Source: Betaproteobacteria bacterium (lineage in GTDB: Bacteria; Pseudomonadota; Gammaproteobacteria; Burkholderiales; SG8-41). Taken from it: 51,145 nucleotides of DNA. Shown here piece by piece: positions 7,708 through 17,230 of this stretch. The notes below the pieces were generated by a model. The model was given only the letters and a program-made list of their open reading frames with translations. It searched no databases and was not told where the DNA came from. The DNA lies in NCBI GenBank assembly GCA_021732605.1, contig JAKFUS010000034.1, positions 1 to 51,145 of the forward strand, read 5' to 3'. Position 1 is the stretch's first letter, and each line of letters begins with the position of its first letter. The translations under genes and the position numbers were made by a program.

Positions 7708-8898
7708 TCAGGCGGCAGCCGGCGTGGCTTTCATCAGGAACGAGCGGATCATCGGCGCCAGTTCGCCGACCAGTTGGTCGGCTTCCGCGCGCGAGATGAC
7801 CAGCGGCGGCACCAGCCGCACCACATTGTCGGCAGTGACGTTGATCAGCAGGCCGGCTTCGAGCGCGGTTTTCACCAAATCGCCGCACGGCCGGTCGAGT
7901 TCGATACCGATCATCAGCCCCTTGCCGCGGATTTCCTTGACGCCCGGTGTCTCAGCGAGCGCACGCTGCAGGCTGCTACGGATATGGGCGCCCACTTCGG
8001 TGGCGTTCTGGCACAGATTTTCGGATTCGATGATCTCCAGAGTGGTCAGCCCTGCCGTGCATGCGAGAGGATTGCCGCCGAAGGTCGAGCCATGGCTGCC
8101 CGGCTGGAACAGCGTGGCGGCTTCGCCGCGGGCAACACAGGCGCCGACCGGCACGCCGCCGCCGAGCCCCTTGGCGAGCGTGATCACGTCCGGCATCACG
8201 CCGTAATGCTGGAATGCGAACATGCGGCCGGTTCGCCCCATGCCGGTCTGCACTTCGTCGAGCATCAGCAGCCAGCCGTTGGCGTCGCAGATTTCACGCA
8301 AGCCTTTCAGATAACCGTCGTCGCAAACGCTGACGCCGCCTTCGCCCTGCACCAGCTCGGCAAGCACGGCGACGACGTTGCGGTTGGAGTCGGCGACGCG
8401 CCGCACCGCTTCAAGATCATTGAACGGTACTCGCACGAACCCGGTCACCAGCGGTTCGAATCCGGCTTGCACCTTGCGGCTGCCGGTGGCAGACAGTGTG
8501 GCCATGGTGCGGCCGTGGAAGGATTTTTCGAGTACCACCACCGCGGGAATCTCGACGCCCTTTTTGTGGCCGTAATAACGCGCGAGCTTGATTGCTGCTT
8601 CGTTGGCTTCCGCACCTGAATTGCAGAAAAATACCTTGTCCATGCCGGATGCTTCGGCAATGCGGTCTGCGAGTTTTTCCTGGGCCGCAATCTGGTAGAT
8701 GTTGGAAGTGTGGATCAGCTTGCCGATCTGGTCGCGCAGCGCTGCCACCAGCTTCGGGTGGCTGTGGCCGACCGCATTCACGGCTACACCCGCGAGCGCA
8801 TCAAGGTAGCGCTTGCCCGTGGTGTCCCAGAGCCAGACGCCTTCGCCGCGCTCAAAAGTGACCGGCAGCCGGCCATAGGTGTTCATCACGTGGGACAT
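7708..8898 (-). CDS. argD: acetylornithine aminotransferase
   Basis: A 396-residue class III PLP aminotransferase with full motifs: FCNSGAEANEAAIK for PLP phosphate, MLDEVQTGMGRTG for the PLP-contacting Asp, and the Schiff-base lysine in LAKGLGGGVP at about 240. It makes N-acetylornithine from the semialdehyde and is probably also able to act in lysine synthesis (DapC), as is common in the family. It is the first gene of the minus-strand arg run; the 205-bp divergent gap to DUF3579 should hold its promoter. Confidence 0.95.
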   Translation of the reverse strand: MSHVMNTYGRLPVTFERGEGVWLWDTTGKRYLDALAGVAVNAVGHSHPKLVAALRDQIGKLIHTSNIYQIAAQEKLADRIAEASGMDKVFFCNSGAEANEAAIKLARYYGHKKGVEIPAVVVLEKSFHGRTMATLSATGSRKVQAGFEPLVTGFVRVPFNDLEAVRRVADSNRNVVAVLAELVQGEGGVSVCDDGYLKGLREICDANGWLLMLDEVQTGMGRTGRMFAFQHYGVMPDVITLAKGLGGGVPVGACVARGEAATLFQPGSHGSTFGGNPLACTAGLTTLEIIESENLCQNATEVGAHIRSSLQRALAETPGVKEIRGKGLMIGIELDRPCGDLVKTALEAGLLINVTADNVVRLVPPLVISRAEADQLVGELAPMIRSFLMKATPAAA

Positions 8899-9103
8899 GG
8901 TTCATCCTTCTCGACAAAACGGCGCCGCGCAAAGTACGGCACAAAAATGCCCAACACAAAAACAGACGGCGGCCTGACGCCGCCGGAGCGACTATTCTTA
9001 TCCAAGCCGGTTTTGCTTGGCAAGTGAAATTTCCGCCGAATTACAGAGCGAAATCAATGACCTTCTGCTAGACTTTTCGCGCAGCAAAATTCAAGGATAA
9101 AAC

Positions 9104-9457
9104 ATGTTCGAAGGCGCACCAGAAATCGTCATACAAGGAATTACTGAAACCGGAGAAACCTTCCGGCCCAGCGACTGGGCGGAGAGACTGAGCGGCATGC
9201 TGTCCGTATTCAGTGCAGAGGGTTATCTCGCCTATTCGCCGTTTCTGAAGCCAATCATGGCCGGCGGCGTGCGCTGCGTGGCGGTTGATCGTGTGCTGGA
9301 GAATCGCGATCCGCCGGCGTTTGCATTTCTGCTGCAGTTCGCGCGGGACAACCAGCTAAAACTGCGACCGGGGCGCAAGGCGAAACGCCCTGAAGAACTG
9401 GCGGCGGAGGCGGCACTGCGAGATGCATTGCGCCCTCCGGGCGCTCAGGGCGCCTGA
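9104..9457 (+). CDS. DUF3579 family protein
   Basis: A 117-residue protein of unknown function. The N-terminal part (MFEGAPEIVIQGITETGETFRPSDW... AERLSGMLSVF) and the middle (SPFLKPIMAGGVRCVAVDRVL) match the small DUF3579 family, which I know mainly from betaproteobacteria, often near argD and rpsT. It has no signal peptide or membrane segment. The C-terminus is charged and Ala-rich. The ribosome site AAGGATAAAAC fits the ATG at 9104. It is the divergent neighbour of argD and convergent with rpsT. Confidence 0.85.
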   Translation: MFEGAPEIVIQGITETGETFRPSDWAERLSGMLSVFSAEGYLAYSPFLKPIMAGGVRCVAVDRVLENRDPPAFAFLLQFARDNQLKLRPGRKAKRPEELAAEAALRDALRPPGAQGA

Positions 9458-9502
9458 ACCGCGGCACCCTGCCACCGGCCGAAGCCGGTCAGTGTTTTTT
9501 AC

Positions 9503-9766
9503 TTACGCCATCGCCTTGACGGCGGCGTTCAGGCGGCTCTTGTGGCGGGCCGCAGTGTTCTTGTGCATGATTTCTTTGTCGGCGATCGAATCGATCTTGC
9601 TCACCGATTGCTGGAACATGGCGCGGGCGGCAGTTTTGTCACCGGCGGCGATGGCTTTACGTACATCTTTCATTGCGGTGCGCAGTGCGGAACGTTGTGC
9701 CATGTTGCTGGCGCGGCGTTTGACGGCCTGGCGGGCGGCTTTTTTGGCTGAAGCAGTATTGGCCAT
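9503..9766 (-). CDS. rpsT: 30S ribosomal protein S20
   Basis: An 87-residue basic, helical protein with the standard S20 start ([13 protein letters not shown]) and a [12 protein letters not shown] end. It binds the 5' domain of 16S rRNA. A GGAG ribosome site lies upstream, and a plausible promoter is found at 9826-9854. It is divergent from murJ, an arrangement common in proteobacteria. Confidence 0.97.
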   Translation of the reverse strand: MANTASAKKAARQAVKRRASNMAQRSALRTAMKDVRKAIAAGDKTAARAMFQQSVSKIDSIADKEIMHKNTAARHKSRLNAAVKAMA

Positions 9767-9825
9767 GTAAACTCCGGATTTCGTTCAGTAAAAGAACAAT
9801 TCGAGGGTGATTCGGAAAGGGCGCA

Positions 9826-9854
9826 ATGATAAAGATATCCCGCTCTTTCCGCAA
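9826..9854 (-). promoter_or_regulatory. predicted sigma-70 promoter of rpsT
   Basis: On the minus strand TTGCGG (9854-9849) and TATCAT (9831-9826) are separated by 17 bp, with a GC-rich discriminator after the -10 as expected for ribosomal-protein genes. The predicted leader is about 50 bases, room for the S20 autoregulation known in other bacteria. Confidence 0.55.
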
Positions 9855-9896
9855 GTCCGACGACGACGGCCCCACCACCGTCTAAATTCAGGAAAA

Positions 9897-11435
9897 ATGA
9901 ATCTACTCAAAGCCTTAGCGACGGTCAGCAGCATGACGCTGCTGTCCCGCATACTGGGTTTCGTGCGTGATGCAGTGATTGCCCGGGTATTCGGGGCCGG
10001 GTTGATGACCGACGCCTTCTTCGTCGCGTTCAAGATCCCCAATCTGCTGCGGCGGCTGTTTGCCGAAGGCGCGTTCTCCCAAGCCTTTGTGCCGATTCTC
10101 GCCGAATACAAGAATCGCCGCGGCATAGCCGAAACGCGCGCGTTGATTGATCATGTGGCCGCCGTACTGACCGTGGCGCTGGTGCTGGTTACGGCCGTCG
10201 GCATGGTGGCCGCGCCGTTGATCGTTACTGTCAGTGCGCCGGGATTCAAGGCGACGCCGGAAAAATTTGCGCTGACTGTCGATCTGCTGCGCATCGTGTT
10301 TCCGTACATCCTGTTCATTGCGCTGACGGCTTGCGCCGGCGGCATCCTCAATACCTGGAGCCGGTTTGCGGTGCCGGCGTTCACGCCGGTGCTGCTCAAC
10401 CTGTCGTTCATCGGTTTTGCGCTGTTTGCCGCGCCGTGGTTCGATCCGCCGGTGATGGCGCTGGCCTGGGCGGTGTTTGTCGGCGGTGCGCTGCAACTGG
10501 CCTTTCAGTTGCCGTTCCTGGCGCGCATCGGCATGTTGCCGCGGCTGCGCCTGAACTTCCGTGATGAAGGCGTGCGGCGGGTGCTGAAGCAAATGGCGCC
10601 TGCGGTGTTCGGCGTGTCGGTCGGGCAGATCAGTCTGCTGATCAACACCATTTTTGCATCGTTCCTGGTCACCGGCAGCGTGACCTGGCTGTACTTTGCC
10701 GATCGGCTGATGGAATTTCCCTCAGGGCTGCTCGGCGTTGCACTGGGCACCATCCTGCTGCCCAGCCTGGCGAAGTGTCATGCCGAGCAATCAGTGCAGG
10801 CTTATTCGGATTTGCTGGACTGGGGATTGCGGCTGACCCTGCTGCTGGCGGTGCCGGCGGCCGCCGGGCTGGCACTGCTGGCGGCGCCGCTGGTAACTAC
10901 GCTGTTTCACTACGGCGCGTTTACCGACACCGACGTTATCCATACGCGCAATGCCGTGATTGCCTATTCGATCGGCCTGGTCGGTCTGATTGCAGTGAAG
11001 GTGCTGGCGCCGGGTTTTTATGCGCGACAGGACATCCGTACGCCGGTGAGAATTGCGGTGATCACGCTGATCTTCACGCAGTTGCTGAACCTGCTGCTGA
11101 TCTGGGACTTGCGTCATGCCGGGCTGGCGTTGTCGATCAGCCTCGGTGCCTGCCTCAATGCGGTGCTACTGCTGCGCGGTTTGCGCCGGGGCGGGATTTA
11201 CATGCCGCAACCGGAGTGGGGAGTTTTTGTGCTGAAGCTCGCACTGGCGGTATATGCAATGGGCGCGATGTTGTGGGTGTTGTCCGGTGACGCGACGAGC
11301 TGGCTGACGGCGGGGGCGCTAGAGCGGGGCGGGCGCCTGGCGATGCTGGTTTTTGCCGGCGGTGGTACCTATTTTCTGACGCTGTGGCTGCTCGGCTTTC
11401 GCCCGCGGCATTTTGGTCGGCGCGGTGCGGACTGA
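9897..11435 (+). CDS. murJ: lipid II flippase MurJ (MviN)
   Basis: A 512-residue multi-helix inner-membrane protein of the MOP superfamily, the usual size for MurJ with about 14 helices. [21 protein letters not shown] is the typical start, followed by [22 protein letters not shown], which holds the central-cavity Arg residues. It flips lipid II to the periplasmic face for peptidoglycan assembly. I chose the ATG at 9897 because it has AGGAAAA just upstream and gives the family N-terminus; the in-frame ATG at 9807 adds an unlikely Arg-rich extension. Confidence 0.95.
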   Translation: MNLLKALATVSSMTLLSRILGFVRDAVIARVFGAGLMTDAFFVAFKIPNLLRRLFAEGAFSQAFVPILAEYKNRRGIAETRALIDHVAAVLTVALVLVTAVGMVAAPLIVTVSAPGFKATPEKFALTVDLLRIVFPYILFIALTACAGGILNTWSRFAVPAFTPVLLNLSFIGFALFAAPWFDPPVMALAWAVFVGGALQLAFQLPFLARIGMLPRLRLNFRDEGVRRVLKQMAPAVFGVSVGQISLLINTIFASFLVTGSVTWLYFADRLMEFPSGLLGVALGTILLPSLAKCHAEQSVQAYSDLLDWGLRLTLLLAVPAAAGLALLAAPLVTTLFHYGAFTDTDVIHTRNAVIAYSIGLVGLIAVKVLAPGFYARQDIRTPVRIAVITLIFTQLLNLLLIWDLRHAGLALSISLGACLNAVLLLRGLRRGGIYMPQPEWGVFVLKLALAVYAMGAMLWVLSGDATSWLTAGALERGGRLAMLVFAGGGTYFLTLWLLGFRPRHFGRRGAD

Positions 11436-11459
11436 GCCGTCTTCAGGCAGCGCCGGCCA

Positions 11460-12296
11460 TTACTTTTGCAGCACACGGCGTGAGACGTAGGAGACGAAGT
11501 CCACCAGCGCGACCAGCATGATCATCGCAATCAGAATCGAACTGGTCTCGTTCATGTGAAACAGCCCCATGTGAAACGCCAGCATCTGTCCAAGTCCGCC
11601 CCCACCCACTACACCCAGCACTGCTGCCGCGCGGATATTGTTTTCCCAGCGGTACAGTGTGTACGACAGTAATTGCGGCAGAATCTGCGGGAGCGTCGAA
11701 TACAGGAAAACCCGGCCTGCCGGCACGCCCTGAACACGCAGAGCAAATGCGGGGCCGGGTGGTGCGTTTTCAATGGCTTCGGCGAACAGCCGGCCGAGCA
11801 CACCGGTGGTATGCAAGGCCAGCGCCAGCGTTCCGGCGAAGGGGCCCAGGCCGGCGGAAATAATCAGCAGCGCAGCCCACACCAGTTCCGGGATTGAGCG
11901 CAACCCGTTCAGCAGCAGCCGCGTCGGGACGCGCCAGAACGCCTTGTCGTCGGCGTGGGTGCGGCTGGCCGGCAGCGCCAGCGCAAGGCCGGCGATCGCT
12001 GCAAGCAGTGTGCCCAGAGCCGACATGGCGATGGTTTCCAGGCTGGCCATGGTCAGTTTTTGCAGGAATGCGGAATTCGCGGCTGGGGACAGCAGTTCCC
12101 CCAGAAATTTGCCCATTCTCTGCGCCGAATCGACAGAGAGGAATTTTGCCCACTGCAGGTCGAGGGACAGAAAACTTGCCGCTGTCAGCGCGGCCAGCCC
12201 CACCATGAACCAGCAGGCCGCGCAACGCGCATCAAAAATTTTTGGCGGCAGCCGGTAGGCTTCATTCGCAGCAGTACTTTTAATCTGGGGGCTCAT
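11460..12296 (-). CDS. phnE: PhnE-type ABC permease (second copy)
   Basis: A 278-residue membrane protein with about six helices. The EAA-type loop region (GVLGRLFAEAIENAPPGPAFALRVQG) and LYRWENNIRAAAVLGVVGGGGLGQ are signature features of PhnE permeases. It pairs with the upstream permease to form the pore of the importer. Its ATG overlaps the stop of the upstream permease (ATGA, 12293-12296), so the two are translationally coupled. It ends 24 bp from murJ, convergent with it. Confidence 0.88.
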   Translation of the reverse strand: MSPQIKSTAANEAYRLPPKIFDARCAACWFMVGLAALTAASFLSLDLQWAKFLSVDSAQRMGKFLGELLSPAANSAFLQKLTMASLETIAMSALGTLLAAIAGLALALPASRTHADDKAFWRVPTRLLLNGLRSIPELVWAALLIISAGLGPFAGTLALALHTTGVLGRLFAEAIENAPPGPAFALRVQGVPAGRVFLYSTLPQILPQLLSYTLYRWENNIRAAAVLGVVGGGGLGQMLAFHMGLFHMNETSSILIAMIMLVALVDFVSYVSRRVLQK

Positions 12297-13138
12297 GCCA
12301 ATGTACGCCTCAACCAGGCACTGGCATAGTCGGCTAGCCCCACCAGCAACATGAACACGATAAGCATGGTGGCAACCTCGCCGCCCTGAAACATTTTCAT
12401 CGAGTTATCCATCTGCTGACCCAGTCCTCCGGCGCCGACGAAGCCGAGTACTGCGGAAGAACGGATCGCGCATTCCCAGCGATAAACCGTATAACTGGTC
12501 AGTTCCGCAGCACTTTGCGGCAGCAGGCCGTAAAAAAAGGCCTGCAGCCTGCCAGCGCCATTGCGCAGCAGCGTGTTGGTGGCATGCGATTCGTCGCTCT
12601 CCAGAATTTCGCCATAGACTTTGCCGAGCATGCCGCCATAAGTCAGCGCAATGGCCAGCACACCGGCGGTGGGGCCGAGGCCGACGACGCGCACAAACAC
12701 CAGCGCCCAGACCAGTTCAGGCACGCTGCGCAACAGGATGAGCAGCCAACGCACGCCCTGGCGCACGATGAAGGGCAGCGCATGCATGCGTCCCGGCAAT
12801 GCCGAAACCGAAAGTGCGCTGGTTGATATCAGTGTCAGCGGAATCGCCACCAGCAACGCAAGCGCCATGCCGGCGGTGGCGATGGCGACGGTGCGCCAGC
12901 ATTCGCGTGCAACCAGCAGCAGGAACTCCGCCTCGATTTTCGGCGGAAAAAAATCACTGAGAAAGCGTCGAGTCGATTTCAGCGTTTCCGGCTCAAACAG
13001 TGTCCACGGTCTGAATTCCGTCAGAACGAGTGCCGGCGCCAGCAGAACTAACGCCGCGCAGAGCCAGAAAACGCGCGACATCCAGGCCGGATCGCGCAGT
13101 TGCGGCGACAGGATGGTGGCGGATGCGGGAGTGTTCAA
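12293..13138 (-). CDS. phnE: PhnE-type ABC permease (first copy)
   Basis: A 281-residue inner-membrane permease homologous to the next gene, with the same YRWECAIRSSAVLGFVGAGGLGQQ signature and coupling loop (YGGMLGKVYGEILESDE). Two different PhnE genes indicate a heterodimeric pore, a variant found in PhnCDEE systems. The N-terminal loop before the ABC domain is long. It lies 22 bp after phnC. Confidence 0.88.
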   Translation of the reverse strand: MNTPASATILSPQLRDPAWMSRVFWLCAALVLLAPALVLTEFRPWTLFEPETLKSTRRFLSDFFPPKIEAEFLLLVARECWRTVAIATAGMALALLVAIPLTLISTSALSVSALPGRMHALPFIVRQGVRWLLILLRSVPELVWALVFVRVVGLGPTAGVLAIALTYGGMLGKVYGEILESDESHATNTLLRNGAGRLQAFFYGLLPQSAAELTSYTVYRWECAIRSSAVLGFVGAGGLGQQMDNSMKMFQGGEVATMLIVFMLLVGLADYASAWLRRTLA

Positions 13139-13160
13139 GACGGGCTACTGTCGGCAGTAA

Positions 13161-13991
13161 TCAGCGGCAGTACACGGCCGCCGGCTGTTTGCTGCCGGGC
13201 GCATCGTTACCGGGTGGCAGCGGGGCGCCCAGCAGTTCGTGTTCGTGCTGGGCGTAGAGGGCGGCAAGCCGTTCGCGCGTTACTTCACGCGAGGGCAGGT
13301 CGAATTGCAGTTCGCCATCGCGCAATCCGACGACGCGCGGAAAACGTGTTGCCACATCGACCTGGTGCAATGTGGTGATGAGGGTGGCGCCGCAATCGCG
13401 CGCGGATTGTGTCAGCGCGTCGATGGCAAGCTCGACCCGCGAAGGATCGAGGGACGACAGTGGTTCATCGACCAGCCAAAGTCTTGCGCTGGACACCAGC
13501 GCGCGGGCGAGGCCGACGCGCTGACGTTCGCCGCCCGACAGGCGGTCGACCCGGTCCCACAGTTTGCCGGCGAGATCGAACCGGCCCAGGGCCGCTTCAG
13601 CTTCGGCAATGTGCGTGGGATAAAACAGCGAGCGCAGACTGGCCAGCAATGACTGCTGGGGCAAGCGCGCCGCCAGCACCGAAATGATGACCCGCTGCCG
13701 GGGCGGCAGCGGCGGCGTCTGCGGAGCCAGAAACAGCCGGCCGCGCAGTTTTTGCAACTGCGCCACGGACAGCGACCATGGATCGACACCGTCCAACCAC
13801 AAGCCTCCCGCGGCAGGCTTCAGCGCACAGGCCAGCGCATGAAGCAGCGTGGTCTTGCCTGCCCCCGATGGCCCGATGACGGCGATCTGTTCGCCGGGTT
13901 GTATGGTCAGCGTCAGTGGTTTTAATGCCGGCGTGCTGCCGGCTGCGGCCGCCGGGTGGCGGGCCGCAAGACTCTCGATAAAGATTTGCAT
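13161..13991 (-). CDS. phnC: PhnC-type ABC transporter ATP-binding protein
   Basis: A 276-residue ATPase. Walker A is GPSGAGKTT at about 40-48, the ABC signature is LSGGERQRVG at about 153-162, and Walker B is LWLVDEPLSSLD, followed by the H-loop ITTLHQVD. It powers import through the two permeases that follow. The C-terminal 30 residues are a non-conserved tail. The spacer to the binding-protein gene is 34 bp. The substrate class is set by the binding protein, not by this subunit. Confidence 0.9.
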   Translation of the reverse strand: MQIFIESLAARHPAAAAGSTPALKPLTLTIQPGEQIAVIGPSGAGKTTLLHALACALKPAAGGLWLDGVDPWSLSVAQLQKLRGRLFLAPQTPPLPPRQRVIISVLAARLPQQSLLASLRSLFYPTHIAEAEAALGRFDLAGKLWDRVDRLSGGERQRVGLARALVSSARLWLVDEPLSSLDPSRVELAIDALTQSARDCGATLITTLHQVDVATRFPRVVGLRDGELQFDLPSREVTRERLAALYAQHEHELLGAPLPPGNDAPGSKQPAAVYCR

Positions 13992-14025
13992 GCGGTTACC
14001 GGGAAGTTCGGAGTAGTTCGGACGG

Positions 14026-14919
14026 TTATTTGATCAGACCGGCACTGCGACCGGCGATCTCGAGGTCTTTATAGTTTTCCGGTTTAGTCGCAATGTATTT
14101 GGTCGCACGATTCAAGGTCAGAATTTCCTTGCCCTCCGGCGTGGCCAGCGACAGGTCGAGCAATGCTTTGGTGATGCGTTCGCGCAGCGCAGCCGGCATG
14201 TCGGCATGCACCGACCAGTTGTAGTTGTAGTACGGCGGCGTGGTGTAAAAGACGTTCACTTTAGTTGTATCGACTTTTTTGTCGTCGACGAACTTGCGCC
14301 ACACCGTAATATCGAGCGCCGCCGCATCGACACGGCCGCCGACAACCGAGGCGATGGTGGCGTCATGGGCGCCGGAGTAAGCGACGCGTTTGAAATCCTT
14401 GTCCGGGTCGATCTTCGCCTGCAGCAGGAAGTTGCGCGGCATCAGATGGCCCGAGGTGCTCGACTGCGAGCCGAAGCTCACCTGTTTGCCTTTAAGGTCA
14501 GCCAGCGTCTTGATGCCGGAATCGGTCTGGGTAATGAACACTGAGCGGAACTGGGTATCTTCTTCGCGCTGGGCGATCGGTATGATCTTGCCGCCGGAGC
14601 GCAGTTGCGCCTGTACGTGCGTGAACCCGCCGAACCAGACCAGATCGACCTGTTTATTGACCAGGGCTTCGACCGCTGCGGGATAGTCGCTCACCGGCGT
14701 GAACTCAACTTTCACGCCGACTGCACGTTCGAGGTATTGGGTCAGTGGACCGAACTTGCGGATCTGTTCGGTGGCGGCCTCCTCGGGGATCGTGGTGACC
14801 TTGAGTGTCTGCTGGGCGAGGGCCGGTGCTGCGGTTAGCACTGCGAAGCCCAGGGCGGCGAGGGTGTTGCGGGACAGTGTGGCAAAAACGGATTGCGGGT
14901 GCGAAGAGCGGCGGGACAT
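14026..14919 (-). CDS. phnD: PhnD-like oxyanion ABC substrate-binding protein
   Basis: A 297-residue periplasmic protein. The chosen ATG at 14919 has AAGGAAA upstream and gives a signal peptide ending APALAQ; an in-frame ATG at 15042 would add 41 residues before it. The phosphate/phosphonate-type anion loop is SSTSGHLMP, and VAYSGAHDAT and TPPYYNYNW follow. From memory this pattern resembles the branch that databases label 'putative selenate ABC transporter binding protein' more than classical phosphonate PhnD, which I cannot verify. No C-P lyase or phosphonatase gene is nearby, while CysB and CysI are. The gene order is phnD-phnC-phnE-phnE. Confidence 0.8.
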   Translation of the reverse strand: MSRRSSHPQSVFATLSRNTLAALGFAVLTAAPALAQQTLKVTTIPEEAATEQIRKFGPLTQYLERAVGVKVEFTPVSDYPAAVEALVNKQVDLVWFGGFTHVQAQLRSGGKIIPIAQREEDTQFRSVFITQTDSGIKTLADLKGKQVSFGSQSSTSGHLMPRNFLLQAKIDPDKDFKRVAYSGAHDATIASVVGGRVDAAALDITVWRKFVDDKKVDTTKVNVFYTTPPYYNYNWSVHADMPAALRERITKALLDLSLATPEGKEILTLNRATKYIATKPENYKDLEIAGRSAGLIK

Positions 14920-15225
14920 GGCATTTCCTTTCAGTAGGGTTGTGCTGGAATCGGGGTCGGATTTGCCGGCCTGGCTCGCGTGGAGCAGGGCGGCGTATCC
15001 AAGCACGACCCGGCGCGTGCGTGACGGGCTCAGATCAATCATGGTTTACACCTCAGGAAGGTTGCTTGAAATGCATTGCCCGCGGATGAGGGTGATGCAG
15101 TGCAATACGCTACCGCAGCAGCGTCTGAATTGCAAAGGCGCGGTAGGTGCAATCAGCCGACAAGTTATTAAAGTAAAGGCGGCGTACAGGACAAGGTTGC
15201 TGGCTGCCGTTTGCTGGTGGGCGGT
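14920..15225. other. 306-bp intergenic region upstream of the phn-like operon
   Basis: This stretch separates the Bug receptor gene from the phn-like operon. It can extend the phnD frame upstream to 15042, but no signal peptide or strong ribosome site supports that. I find no convincing -35/-10 pair, hairpin terminator, riboswitch or Pho-box pattern. It presumably holds the operon promoter. Confidence 0.4.
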
Positions 15226-16209
15226 TTAATCGATTTTGGCACCCGACGCCTTCACGACTTTTTCCCACTTGGCGTTCTCGGCCTTGAGGAACGCGGTGAA
15301 TGCGGCTGGGGCGGAACCGATGCCGTCTGCACCCAGCGTGGCGAATCGTTCTCGAACATCGCCGGAATTGAGGGCCGTGACGATGTCGCGGTGTATCCGG
15401 TTCAGCCTTTCCGCCGGTACCTTGGTGGGTGCGAAAAGGCCGAACCAGAGGTCGGCGTCGTAGCCGGGAATGCCAGCCTCAATGATGGTGGGGACGTTGG
15501 GCAGCACGTTGACGCGTTTTTTCCCTGATACGCCAAGCGCGCGGATGCGGCCCTGCTTGATGAACGGCAGTGCAACTGGCGGTACGTCGAACAGGATCTG
15601 GATGGTTCCGCTGAACATGTCTGGATATACCAGCGCCGTGCCCTTGTACGGCACATGCACTATGTTAATACCGGCGAGCAGCTTGAGCAGTTCACCCGAC
15701 AGGTGGAACTGGGTGCCGGTGCCCGAGGAACCAAAATTCAATTTTCCCGGCTGAGCCTTGGCCAGTGCCACCAGTTCCTTGATCGATTGTGCGGGCACCT
15801 GTGAGCCTACCAGCAGCACGTTGGGTGAGGTGGCGATTTGCGTAATGTGCGAGAAATCAGTCAGAGAGTCGTACGGCGGTTTTTCGTAAAGATGGGGCCC
15901 GATGGCGTGCGTACTGGTGGTTCCCATCAGCAGCGTGTAGCCGTCCGGGTTGGAGGTTACGACGATGCGTGAACCCAGGGTGCCGCCGGCACCCGGCCGG
16001 TTGTCGACGACGACCTGCTGGCCGAATAGTTCGGTGCTTTTCTGCGCGACGACCCGGGCAAGGATGTCCGTGGCGCCACCGACCGGGAACGGGATAATCA
16101 TGCGCACTGCGCGATTCGGGAAGTTGTCGGCAGCCTGAGAGGACTGTAACGCGCAGACGGACAACGCCGCGGAGAACATTGCGGCGGCAACGGAACGGGT
16201 CATGGTCAA
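15226..16209 (-). CDS. Bug family periplasmic receptor (TctC-like)
   Basis: A 327-residue tripartite-tricarboxylate-type binding protein with a signal peptide (about 1-26, ending SQAA). IIPFPVGGATDILAR is the N-lobe ligand loop and VVDNRPGAGGTLG follows. NFGSSGTGTQFHLSGE and VHVPYKG are the other conserved blocks. It would bind a carboxylate in the periplasm. No TctA/TctB genes are in the window. It lies between CysB and the phn-like operon on the same strand, but a large gap precedes the ABC genes, so co-function is not established. Confidence 0.92.
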   Translation of the reverse strand: MTMTRSVAAAMFSAALSVCALQSSQAADNFPNRAVRMIIPFPVGGATDILARVVAQKSTELFGQQVVVDNRPGAGGTLGSRIVVTSNPDGYTLLMGTTSTHAIGPHLYEKPPYDSLTDFSHITQIATSPNVLLVGSQVPAQSIKELVALAKAQPGKLNFGSSGTGTQFHLSGELLKLLAGINIVHVPYKGTALVYPDMFSGTIQILFDVPPVALPFIKQGRIRALGVSGKKRVNVLPNVPTIIEAGIPGYDADLWFGLFAPTKVPAERLNRIHRDIVTALNSGDVRERFATLGADGIGSAPAAFTAFLKAENAKWEKVVKASGAKID

Positions 16210-16285
16210 GGCTCCTGAAGGTTATGCGGTCAATCTACTCCCGTGATTCATGTACCTCAAGCAGGAAAGATGCCTGCGAAGGTAA

Positions 16286-17230
16286 TCAGAGCGTGGCGAC
16301 TGCTGCAGCACTGCCAATCAGAGCTGAATTGACCACCGCACGGCCCAATGTTGGTGCAAACAGCTCGATGAAGTCGTAGATGTAGCCGCGCAGCCAGGCA
16401 TTGCGCCGCAGCGCGATGCGCGTGGTGCTGGCTGCGAACAGGTGGTCGGCGTTGATCAGCCGGATGCCGTGGTCGCGCGCCGGATCGAAGGCCATCTTGG
16501 CGAGGATGCCGATGCCCATGCCCATTTCGACATAGGCCTTGATGATGTCTGCGGCAATCGCAGTCAGGACGATGTTGGGCTGGATGCCGGCATCATCAAA
16601 CGCGCGCTTGATCGGTGAATTCACCGTGAACGCGAAGTCATAGGTGATCAGCGGGTAAGCCGCGATTTTTTCCAGGGTCAGCGGGCCGGCGTTGAGCAGC
16701 GGGTGTTTCAGCGGCGTGATCACGCTTCGTGTCCATTGCGCACAGGGTAGCGTGACCAGATCGGTAAAGGCTTCGTCGGATTCGGTGGCGATGCCGACAT
16801 CGGCAGTGCCGTCGCGCAGCAGGGTTGCGATGTGTTCCGGGCTGCCTTCGCGCAGCGTAAGCCGCACCTGCGGATAACGCCGGGTGAAGCGTGCGACCAC
16901 CGGCGGCAGCGCATAACGCGCCTGGGTGTGCGTGGTGGCGATGACCAGTGTGCCGCGACCGCCATCTTTGAACTCGCGCCCGACCGAGCGCATGTTGTCG
17001 GCATCGCGCAGCATGCGTTCTGCGATGTCGAGCACGATGCGGCCCGGTTCGGTGATGTCGGTGATGCGTTTGCCGTTACGTACCAGGATGGTCACGCCGA
17101 GTTCTTCCTCGAGCAGGCGGATCTGTTTGCTGATGCCCGGCTGCGAGGTAAACAGCGTTTCGGCGGCATCCGAGACTTTCAGGCCGTTACGCGCAACTTC
17201 GCGCAAATAGCGTAATTGATTTAAATTCAA
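16286..17230 (-). CDS. cysB: LysR-type regulator CysB
   Basis: A 314-residue LysR-family regulator. An N-terminal winged helix-turn-helix (NLNQLRYLREVARNG to TSQPGISKQIRLLEEELG) is followed by the ATTHTQARYALP and YPLITYDFAF blocks of the CysB effector domain. I chose the TTG at 17230, which has AAGGTAA upstream and yields the canonical MNLNQLRYLRE start; longer frames lack support. CysB senses O-acetylserine/N-acetylserine and activates sulfur assimilation. It is divergent from cysI with an AT-rich 131-bp spacer that should hold its sites. The annotation is CysB more than Cbl, because a cys operon is adjacent. Confidence 0.9.
   Translation of the reverse strand: MNLNQLRYLREVARNGLKVSDAAETLFTSQPGISKQIRLLEEELGVTILVRNGKRITDITEPGRIVLDIAERMLRDADNMRSVGREFKDGGRGTLVIATTHTQARYALPPVVARFTRRYPQVRLTLREGSPEHIATLLRDGTADVGIATESDEAFTDLVTLPCAQWTRSVITPLKHPLLNAGPLTLEKIAAYPLITYDFAFTVNSPIKRAFDDAGIQPNIVLTAIAADIIKAYVEMGMGIGILAKMAFDPARDHGIRLINADHLFAASTTRIALRRNAWLRGYIYDFIELFAPTLGRAVVNSALIGSAAAVATL

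Noticed and set aside
9807-9896. Upstream in-frame ATG of murJ as the real start
   Set aside because: It adds 30 Arg-rich residues absent from MurJ; ATG 9897 has a good ribosome site and a family N-terminus.
11460-14919. Calling the ABC operon a phosphonate transporter outright
   Set aside because: No phosphonate-degradation gene or Pho box is seen, and the binding protein looks closer to an oxyanion-type branch; the phn symbols denote family only.
14920-15042. Extending phnD to the upstream ATG at 15042
   Set aside because: The ATG at 14919 has a better ribosome site and sets a normal signal peptide, while the extension has no signal-like features.
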